A stretch of DNA of 11,779 bases from positions 1-11,779 of the forward strand of contig JAGFXQ010000084.1 of the NCBI GenBank assembly GCA_017861355.1. The letters run 5' to 3'. Both the position numbers and the translations under genes were made by a program. Positions 7,025 through 11,779 of this stretch are shown here, in pieces; the stretch's first letter is position 1, and every line of letters starts with the position of its first letter. Under the pieces are notes generated by a model. It saw only the letters and a program-made list of their open reading frames with translations, was not told the DNA's origin and did no database searches. This DNA is from Bacillota bacterium. GTDB taxonomy: Bacteria; Bacillota; Clostridia; Lachnospirales; Lachnospiraceae.

Positions 7025-7366
7025 TCTTGTATATTTCTCTTTCTCTTGTTCGAGCAGCATATCATACATCGTCCGAATATCATCCTCAAACTCTTTCTCT
7101 GTCTGAGTCTCGCCTTTTTCCAGTTTCTCCAGAATATCAAAGGAGAAGGATTGTGCGCCATACTGATTCCAATCAGAGATCATACCAGGTTCTGGACATA
7201 GATTTGTCGAGGTGAAAAATTCAAACTTGTTACTCTGCCCGGCAAGGTCTTTCGTAGATTTGATCCATTTACGACTGCTGCCATTGCAGGTAATGCAATA
7301 TATTCCACCGATGACAACTCTGTTTCTATATTGTTCTTTGATTTCTTTTTTTGAATACTTTTCCAT
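7022..7366 (-). CDS. GIY-YIG nuclease family protein, divergent
   Basis: 114 residues. GGIYCITCNG (20-29) matches the GIY strand. About ten residues on, KWIKSTKDLAG (33-43) stands where the YIG(S/T)SKNL segment of GIY-YIG nucleases lies, followed by SDWNQYGAQSFSFDILEKLE (64-83). The overall layout resembles a clostridial group of short GIY-YIG-domain proteins of unknown role. The second motif is W-I-K instead of Y-I-G, so nuclease activity is doubtful; it may be a binding-only or inactive member. The ATG at 7366 follows AGAGGA with an 8-base spacer. Last gene of the minus-strand block, 90 bases after the HTH gene and followed by a palindrome and the terminator. I am fairly confident of the fold, not of the function. 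Confidence 0.7.
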   Translation of the reverse strand: MEKYSKKEIKEQYRNRVVIGGIYCITCNGSSRKWIKSTKDLAGQSNKFEFFTSTNLCPEPGMISDWNQYGAQSFSFDILEKLEKGETQTEKEFEDDIRTMYDMLLEQEKEKYTR

Positions 7367-7456
7367 TAACTTAATCCTCTTTCCATGTAATGCTGGTTAA
7401 GCTATATAAACCTCCAAACTCAACCCTCTGAAACAGATTCGATACTTCCTTCTATA

Positions 7457-8059
7457 CTACAGAACCTGAAGTCCATGCTTTGTACAATAATAATAGAGTC
7501 TGGCGCCATATTTCTGTTTTAATCTGGCTCCATTGATTTTGGGTAAATGCACCTCTGCTGTCTGCTCTGGATAGAGTCTTACCATTAACAGCTTATCACT
7601 CATAACGTATGCTACAAAGGAAATATAATGCGCTTTAGTCATCTCATGATCAAAGGTGATATAGTATTCACCTTCTGCATCTTCTACATTTGCCTGATGC
7701 AGCTCATCGGCTGTATTAGCAATCAGCGGAGACAGCTTACGACCACAGCATGAAATCTCTGCATCCCCAGTATTCGTAATTACATTGCCACAGCTTGGGC
7801 AGACATAAAATTTGATTCGTTTCAGGTTACCGATTTCAATGTTATTCTCCTTCAGTTCCCCGGCCAGTATTTGTTCCACCTTTACTCCAAAAAGTTCCGA
7901 AAGCTCACCAAGCAGGGAGACATCCGGACAACCAAGTCCGCGTTCCCATTTCGAAATCGCTTTATCGCTGATATTAAGTCGGTCAGCGATCTGCTTTTGA
8001 GTCATTCCTTTCTCTTTACGCAGGCGATATAATAAGGTTCCAACTTTATTACAGTCCAT
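7457..8059 (-). CDS. XRE-type HTH regulator fused to a desulfoferrodoxin-like module
   Basis: 200 residues from the ATG at 8059. Residues 7-62 are a Cro/C1-type helix-turn-helix (LRKEKGMTQKQIADRL, then NISDKAISKWERG). Residues 83-110 hold C87-x2-C90 and C104-C105, the spacing type of the desulforedoxin iron centre of class I desulfoferrodoxin. Residues about 115-200 match the superoxide reductase domain: H138 and H144 six apart (FDHEMTKAHYI), C192 and H195 (YCTKHGL), and H121 as a candidate for the remaining His ligand. The Lys before that His in true superoxide reductases is Leu here. A regulator that senses iron, oxygen or superoxide is inferred, not shown. A strong promoter and a palindrome lie directly upstream. 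An in-frame extension to 8134 would place translation upstream of the promoter and is rejected. Confidence 0.85.
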   Translation of the reverse strand: MDCNKVGTLLYRLRKEKGMTQKQIADRLNISDKAISKWERGLGCPDVSLLGELSELFGVKVEQILAGELKENNIEIGNLKRIKFYVCPSCGNVITNTGDAEISCCGRKLSPLIANTADELHQANVEDAEGEYYITFDHEMTKAHYISFVAYVMSDKLLMVRLYPEQTAEVHLPKINGARLKQKYGARLYYYCTKHGLQVL

Positions 8060-8065
8060 TATCAT

Positions 8066-8073
8066 CCCTCCTT
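8066..8073 (-). promoter_or_regulatory. Ribosome binding site deciding the HTH gene start
   Basis: AAGGAGGG on the minus strand, with a 6-base spacer to the ATG at 8059. The in-frame ATG at 8065 directly abuts the site and is less likely. Confidence 0.75.
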
Positions 8074-8083
8074 CTTCCTCTAG

Positions 8084-8112
8084 ATCATAACGGATCGCAA
8101 AGAATTTTGCAA
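8084..8112 (-). promoter_or_regulatory. Predicted sigma-A promoter of the HTH-desulfoferrodoxin gene
   Basis: On the minus strand, TTGCAA (8107-8112), a 17-base spacer and TATGAT (8084-8089). The -10 matches 5 of 6 and the -35 matches 4 of 6, with ideal spacing. The start would fall near 8077, giving a short leader of about 18 bases that contains AAGGAGGG. Confidence 0.6.
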
Positions 8113-8114
8113 TC
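8093..8114. promoter_or_regulatory. Imperfect palindrome over the promoter, candidate operator
   Basis: GATCGCAAA (8093-8101) and TTTGCAATC (8106-8114) are 9-base arms with one mismatch around a 4-base centre. The palindrome covers the -35 and most of the spacer of the predicted promoter, a position where binding by the adjacent HTH protein would repress its own gene. The site is seen; its function is inferred. Confidence 0.5.
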
Positions 8115-8173
8115 AACGCTCCGTAGAGTTTCAAATCAACCGAATTTAATATTTCCCTACCAATACTCTCATA

Positions 8174-8560
8174 TTATGCTTTCTTCTCTTTCATAAAGTA
8201 TCTCTTTGCCGAAAGATTAATATACAACCCCATAATGGGGGCACCCAGACTCGGATTGAATTGTTCTACCTTCCAATGACATAGTATAACAAGCATCGCT
8301 ACTATCAAAAAAAACATATTGTAGGCAACCATGGACCAGTAGCCCCATTTTTTCATCTTTAATAATCCATAGGATATGATGACAAGTATGATAATCATCA
8401 ATACTTTTGTTATATCTCTTGATAGAAGAGGTGTGGATGAAATAACTGTAATCCCAAATCGTTCAATAAATTCCGGGAAGAATGAAATGAATAACAGAAA
8501 GCAATTCAAAATATTTAAATCAACTATAAAAGTTACGAGGACCGGTCTTTTATCTCTCAT
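8174..8560 (-). CDS. Small membrane protein of unknown function
   Basis: 128 residues, not recognised as a named family. Clear hydrophobic segments are at about 7-28, 50-68 and 73-94, and a shorter one is at about 106-117. The C-terminus is basic (AKRYFMKEKKA), suggesting that end faces the cytoplasm. A loop of about 20 residues separates the first two segments. The ATG at 8560 has a purine-rich GAGGAAGG about 14 bases upstream, farther than usual, so the start is less certain than for its neighbours. It lies 59 bases after the adenosine-deaminase-like gene and 114 bases before the HTH gene on the same strand, so cotranscription with the upstream gene is possible. Confidence 0.7.
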   Translation of the reverse strand: MRDKRPVLVTFIVDLNILNCFLLFISFFPEFIERFGITVISSTPLLSRDITKVLMIIILVIISYGLLKMKKWGYWSMVAYNMFFLIVAMLVILCHWKVEQFNPSLGAPIMGLYINLSAKRYFMKEKKA

Positions 8561-8619
8561 AAAATGGTTTTCTACCTTCCTCTCATCAAATCATCTCATT
8601 TATTGATATATATAAATTG

Positions 8620-9573
8620 TCATGAATACTGTAAACCACATAATCGAATATCATCCAGTTCATGTACCGTAAAATTTCCGCTTTGATATAATTTTATGTA
8701 TTCCTCGCTGATGGTCGAGTCAAAGATCAATAAATCATCCGTGTTCAACGTAACTTTCATTCCATAATCGATTAACGTCCGTAATTGCGGGGACGTATAA
8801 TCACAGGTGTTGCTTAACATTACATTGCTTGTGGGGCATACATGTAAGATGATCTTTTTCTCCTTCAGTAGCTTCATAAGCTCCGGGCTCTCCGACGCGG
8901 AGATTCCATGCTGAATATCACTTACTTCCAGCTCTGAGATAGCCTTCTCAATATTCTCGTAGGAAGTTGATTCACCCACATGAATCTTGGTAATCATTCC
9001 ATGCTCTCTACATGTTTGATAGAAATCACGAAAGGGTGCCGGTGATACATTCTCATCTCCTACCAAATCTACTGACTTGAAATAATTTAACTTCAATAGC
9101 TCAAGGGATGTATCAATCTGAAACTGATTCATGACCTCATTATCCGTCCGACAGAGCGACATCTCCGGAATAAAAGTAATTTCGGGAGCAATCTCTAATC
9201 GATACTTTTCAATCGTATCGATAAATTCCTGAATATCATTATTAAAATACTGCATGTCCCCAGGTCCGATGCTCAGGCACAAGAGAACAATATTTTCACG
9301 TATTGCTTCACAAAATGCACTTTTTATCTTTAATTCAAAGGTCTCTCTCGTAGGTGTCAGACCTCTGATGTTCTGACGATACCAATGATCCATCTCTGTC
9401 AAAGAGCTCACCTTCGGGAAAGGAGGAAGCGTCACATTAAGCCATTTCTCCAAATCGTGTTTATTCGCTGCTCTGGACTGATGGTTATGTAGATCCGATT
9501 TCGGAATTCTTCTTAGAGCTTCCAGATCACCTCTGGTCAGTGCATCTATAAATAATGAGCTGTAACAGTCCAT
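8620..9573 (-). CDS. Adenosine-deaminase-family protein (paralog 1)
   Basis: Zinc-dependent amidohydrolase of the adenosine/AMP deaminase superfamily, probably cytoplasmic (no signal peptide). 317 residues, slightly shorter than typical adenosine deaminases (about 330-350). All key positions are visible: PKSDLHNH with metal ligands H29 and H31; VDLVGDE (168-174), as in the family GxDLxGxE; KIHVGE with H198 and general acid E201; QHGIS with H222; VCPTSN (245-250); and LNTDD with D279 and D280. An active deaminase is therefore expected, but the substrate could be adenosine or another 6-aminopurine compound. GAGGAAGG lies 6 bases before the ATG at 9573. A related copy lies 1.3 kb upstream, with four residues of the shared ending ELDDIR and GL conserved in both. 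The chain ends soon after this, without the usual longer C-terminal helices. Confidence 0.9.
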   Translation of the reverse strand: MDCYSSLFIDALTRGDLEALRRIPKSDLHNHQSRAANKHDLEKWLNVTLPPFPKVSSLTEMDHWYRQNIRGLTPTRETFELKIKSAFCEAIRENIVLLCLSIGPGDMQYFNNDIQEFIDTIEKYRLEIAPEITFIPEMSLCRTDNEVMNQFQIDTSLELLKLNYFKSVDLVGDENVSPAPFRDFYQTCREHGMITKIHVGESTSYENIEKAISELEVSDIQHGISASESPELMKLLKEKKIILHVCPTSNVMLSNTCDYTSPQLRTLIDYGMKVTLNTDDLLIFDSTISEEYIKLYQSGNFTVHELDDIRLCGLQYS

Positions 9574-9624
9574 AATTCGCCTTCCTCGCCTGATAACAAA
9601 GTTTCATCAACTTAATACCTTCCA

Positions 9625-9918
9625 TTAATGAGCCTGATTTATACGATATTTAATCTCTCCATATACCTTTAACACAACATATATAAATAATGAGAGAAAC
9701 ACCAAGCCATCACTGACATGCTTTCCATAATTGATCAAACCAAAGGTTATCCAGAATAGCCCTAAAATGATATCTACGATACCCATATATCTCATGTACT
9801 CGTTCACTCGCACCGGTCTTTTAAAGTAACCCTGTTGAATCCACATCCATTTTTTCGTAATGGATAGCGTGCCTCCTAATATCAATATTACCCCTGTGAT
9901 AATCAGCAAAATACTCAT
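9625..9918 (-). CDS. Small membrane protein of unknown function
   Basis: 97 residues, not recognised as a named family. Three hydrophobic segments are at about 2-20, 44-64 and 69-86. Between the first two is a basic, aromatic stretch (TKKWMWIQQGYFKRPVRV) that is probably cytoplasmic by the positive-inside rule. The C-terminus is also basic. The ATG at 9918 follows a strong GGAGGAG with a 7-base spacer. It sits 65 bases after the 109-residue gene and 51 bases before the adenosine-deaminase-like gene on the same strand. Nothing in the sequence ties it to a pathway. Confidence 0.75.
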   Translation of the reverse strand: MSILLIITGVILILGGTLSITKKWMWIQQGYFKRPVRVNEYMRYMGIVDIILGLFWITFGLINYGKHVSDGLVFLSLFIYVVLKVYGEIKYRINQAH

Positions 9919-9983
9919 AGATGATCTCCTCCACTTGTAGCCATTGTTTTATCCTCGGTAGTTTATTCGGATTTTTCTAAAAA

Positions 9984-10313
9984 TCATACCATATTATTTA
10001 ATGCATCTAATATCTGATGAGTTCTGTTTATATAGTGCTTTTCAACATAATCCCGTTCCAGATCATCAACAACATAAAAGGTTCCAAATCCTCCACCTTC
10101 CGGATCATCTTTTATACCACCATAGTATTTAATTCCATCGATCACCACAACATAATTGTCCCATTCATTGAACCCTAGAAATTCGCAGGTTTTCCCTTGC
10201 TCTCTCAGATATTTCATAGCTCCGAGAAATCCGTCGTCCTCGGTAGGATGATAAAAATTAATTTTTAGATATTTGCCCGGTAGAAAAAATTCAAATTTAA
10301 CCTTCTTTTTCAT
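9984..10313 (-). CDS. Hypothetical soluble protein, 109 residues
   Basis: Not recognised. No signal peptide or membrane segment. The N-terminus is basic (MKKKVKFEFFLPGKYLKI), and the rest is rich in aromatic and acidic residues. A glycine-rich loop (YYGGIKDDPEGGGFGTFYVV) sits at about 63-82, flanked by strand-like runs (NYVVVIDGIK and TFYVVDD), and a C-terminal helix ends at ILDALNNMV. This suggests a small alpha/beta domain. The ATG at 10313 follows AAAGGTGA with a suitable spacer. An in-frame GTG at 10325 is part of that ribosome site and is rejected. It has a possible promoter of its own at 10335-10363. A gap of 96 bases separates it from the acetyltransferase gene. Confidence 0.7.
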   Translation of the reverse strand: MKKKVKFEFFLPGKYLKINFYHPTEDDGFLGAMKYLREQGKTCEFLGFNEWDNYVVVIDGIKYYGGIKDDPEGGGFGTFYVVDDLERDYVEKHYINRTHQILDALNNMV

Positions 10314-10321
10314 AGAAGCGC

Positions 10322-10329
10322 TCACCTTT
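10322..10329 (-). promoter_or_regulatory. Ribosome binding site deciding the 109-residue gene start
   Basis: AAAGGTGA on the minus strand, 8 bases before the ATG at 10313. It contains the in-frame GTG at 10323-10325, so the shorter protein is preferred. Confidence 0.6.
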
Positions 10330-10334
10330 CCATC

Positions 10335-10363
10335 AATTTATCACAGATCATTGCTAGGCTCAA
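10335..10363 (-). promoter_or_regulatory. Weak candidate promoter for the 109-residue gene
   Basis: On the minus strand, TTGAGC (10358-10363), a 17-base spacer and TAAATT (10335-10340) preceded by TGA as an extended -10. Each hexamer matches only 4 of 6. It would give a leader of about 15 bases. Low confidence. Confidence 0.3.
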
Positions 10364-10409
10364 TATTGTTGGATTATCTCATAATACATTTTCGGAATCT
10401 GGTATACCT

Positions 10410-10829
10410 CTATATCTTCTTTATCATGAACATTTCCATCGTTTCAATGAGCGGGTGGACATCCTTGATCAGGCATCCACAATCTTTATACTGAAGTTTT
10501 CGATAAAAATGCTGGGATGTTTCCTCCACCATGGTCGAGGTCATCACTACTTCATACCCTAATTGTCGCATTTCTTCTTCCCAGAATAACATTGCCTTGG
10601 TTCCTATTCCCTTGTTATGATAGTCCCAGTCAAGGTAGATCAGATTCAGAAACGGAATGGAATCCCAGAATAAGTTATACCGGAACACACCAATGCACTT
10701 ATGATCCTCCTCAATAACATAACACTGGTTGAGCATTATTTTATTCTCAAACTCCTTTTCCTTCAAATGCCTATCCAGTGTAAACCAGAAATCCTTATCC
10801 TCTATAGTTGCATATCGCATGTGAAACAT
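10410..10829 (-). CDS. GNAT-family N-acetyltransferase
   Basis: 139 residues, typical for a single GNAT domain, which transfers an acetyl group from acetyl-CoA to an amine; the acceptor is unknown. The N-terminal MRYATIEDKDFWFTLD is the usual alpha-1 entry. A strand pair (CYVIEEDHKCIGVFRYN) follows at about 36-52. Residues 63-70 (LIYLDWDY) are the beta-4 strand, leading into the acetyl-CoA loop HNKGIGTKAM (71-80). QHFYRKLQYKDCG (106-118) is the family C-terminal part. AAGGAGGG precedes the ATG at 10829 by 10 bases; a second ATG three codons later (10820) is also possible. It lies 42 bases after the upstream adenosine-deaminase-like gene, so the two are probably cotranscribed. Confidence 0.88.
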   Translation of the reverse strand: MFHMRYATIEDKDFWFTLDRHLKEKEFENKIMLNQCYVIEEDHKCIGVFRYNLFWDSIPFLNLIYLDWDYHNKGIGTKAMLFWEEEMRQLGYEVVMTSTMVEETSQHFYRKLQYKDCGCLIKDVHPLIETMEMFMIKKI

Positions 10830-10871
10830 GATTATGTCTCCCTCCTTGTTCTCATTGTCATCATTCCTAAA

Positions 10872-11779
10872 TTATATCTTTAATAGTCCGTTCATTCTAA
10901 TATCATCAAGCTCTTCTGCGGTTAGAACATGATTTTCATATAGTCTTAAGTATTCCTTCGACACATCACTATCAAAGATTAGAATATCATCCGAATTGAT
11001 CGTAATATTCACTCCCGAGCGATAAAGCTTTTGTATCGGATGCTCCGCCATATTGTCCACCCTGCCTAACTTGATATTGCTCGTGGGGGTAATGTTCAGC
11101 CTGATCTGGTGTTCCACCAGATATTTGATTACTTCATCGGAATGTACCGCTGCAATTCCATGCTGTACTTCATCCAGCTTCAAAAGTTCAATTCCCTTAA
11201 TAATATCCTCTGCGGTTCCCCATTCTCCGATATGAGCCTTCAATCGCAGTCCGTTTTCCTTAGCTAACTGATAAATCGGCACAAAATTCTCGATTGGCTG
11301 AGCAAATTCATCTGCATATAAATCAATCGAGTAGAATTCCTTTCTACCCCAAAAATGCTTCAGACAGTCCATCAAGTAATCAATGGAACAATGCCTGGAT
11401 AATCCAATCTGCAATCGCAATTCCACTTCTGGTGCAATTCTTTTGTTCGCATCCTGGAATGCATGAATCAGCTCGTCAATATCATGATTAAAATACTCGC
11501 CAAGCCCCCAGACATCCTCCCCAATCTCCAATATTGTTACACCGTCTGCTTTTGCTTGAACAAAAGCCGCATCGATCAATAATCTTCGCATTTTACTATT
11601 ATCAAACCTACCACCGAAATACTTAGCATTCCAATCGTGCATGTCCTGCATCGAGGTAAGAACCCCTTCAAATGAAGGAATGTAAATTCCGGTCAATTCT
11701 CGTATATACTCCCGATCACCGCCAAGAGTAAAATGATTATGTAAATCTGCCTTCGGTATGCTTCTAACCGCAGCTAGAT
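10872..11779 (-). CDS. Adenosine-deaminase-family protein (paralog 2, 5' end cut by window edge)
   Basis: 301 residues are visible, open to the right edge, so the start codon lies outside. The same superfamily motifs as in paralog 1 are present. IPKADLHNH near the visible start holds the two metal-binding His (codons at 11733-11741). Further on are SIDLYADE, LKAHIGE (His ligand and catalytic Glu), EVQHGIAA, ITPTSN and INSDDILIF (metal-binding Asp and its partner). The end, TAEELDDIRMNGLLKI, matches the end of paralog 1. The catalytic set is complete, so activity is expected; the substrate is unknown. A TTG-started reading from 11696 would remove the first metal motif and is rejected, because the frame clearly continues upstream with family sequence. 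42 bases before the GNAT gene. Confidence 0.9.
   Translation of the reverse strand, partial: LAAVRSIPKADLHNHFTLGGDREYIRELTGIYIPSFEGVLTSMQDMHDWNAKYFGGRFDNSKMRRLLIDAAFVQAKADGVTILEIGEDVWGLGEYFNHDIDELIHAFQDANKRIAPEVELRLQIGLSRHCSIDYLMDCLKHFWGRKEFYSIDLYADEFAQPIENFVPIYQLAKENGLRLKAHIGEWGTAEDIIKGIELLKLDEVQHGIAAVHSDEVIKYLVEHQIRLNITPTSNIKLGRVDNMAEHPIQKLYRSGVNITINSDDILIFDSDVSKEYLRLYENHVLTAEELDDIRMNGLLKI

Noticed and set aside
6931..7215. Plus-strand open frames (6931-7215 and 7004-7201) over the terminator and the GIY-YIG-like gene
   Set aside because: They run through a strong terminator hairpin and are antisense to a gene with a recognisable domain and a good ribosome site.
8060..8134. 25-residue N-terminal extension of the HTH protein
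   Set aside because: It would begin upstream of the predicted -10 and -35 and lacks a ribosome site; the ATG at 8059 follows AAGGAGGG at the right distance.
10872..11696. Paralog 2 starting at the TTG at 11696
   Set aside because: The frame continues upstream with IPKADLHNH, the first metal-binding motif of the family, so the gene simply runs off the window.
8620..11779. A deaminase-based defence system (as in RADAR or CRISPR-linked deaminases)
   Set aside because: Neither deaminase carries an extra sensor or ATPase domain, and no partner ATPase, CRISPR or other defence gene is in view. They look like ordinary soluble deaminase-family enzymes.

Overview
The window looks like chromosome of an anaerobic, endospore-forming Firmicute, most likely a Clostridia member of the Lachnospiraceae type. 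This is inferred from the complete SpoIIIA locus, strong AGGAGG-type ribosome binding sites, AT-rich intergenic DNA and the style of the proteins; no rRNA or other taxonomic marker is present.

Layout. (1) Positions 1-5522, minus strand: the eight-gene spoIIIA operon in canonical order AA-AB-AC-AD-AE-AF-AG-AH, with only the last codons of spoIIIAH cut off by the left edge. Spacing is tight (a 4-base overlap, otherwise gaps of 14-37 bases) except for a 103-base gap between AF and AG. A candidate sigma-E promoter lies upstream of AA. (2) Positions 5523-5805: a 283-base divergent intergenic region. (3) Positions 5806-6889, plus strand: aroE (shikimate dehydrogenase) followed by a small DUF2007-like gene. 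(4) Positions 6948-6990: a bidirectional terminator between convergent units. (5) Positions 7022-11779, minus strand: seven complete genes and one partial gene pointing the same way. From the upstream end these are an adenosine-deaminase-like protein (partial), a GNAT acetyltransferase, an unrecognised 109-residue protein, a small membrane protein, a second adenosine-deaminase-like protein, another small membrane protein, an XRE-type regulator fused to a desulfoferrodoxin-like module, and a divergent GIY-YIG-family protein.

How the genes work together. The spoIIIA products, with forespore SpoIIQ (not in this window), build the channel or feeding-tube complex across the double membrane around the engulfed forespore: SpoIIIAA is the ATPase, AB-AF are membrane components, and AG and AH are ring-forming proteins. 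AroE is housekeeping aromatic biosynthesis. The 7-11.8 kb block looks like an accessory or lineage-specific set with no obvious single pathway. Its most notable member is the HTH-desulfoferrodoxin fusion, whose predicted promoter is overlapped by a 22-base imperfect palindrome that may be its own operator. I see no rRNA, tRNA, CRISPR array, insertion sequence or phage gene.
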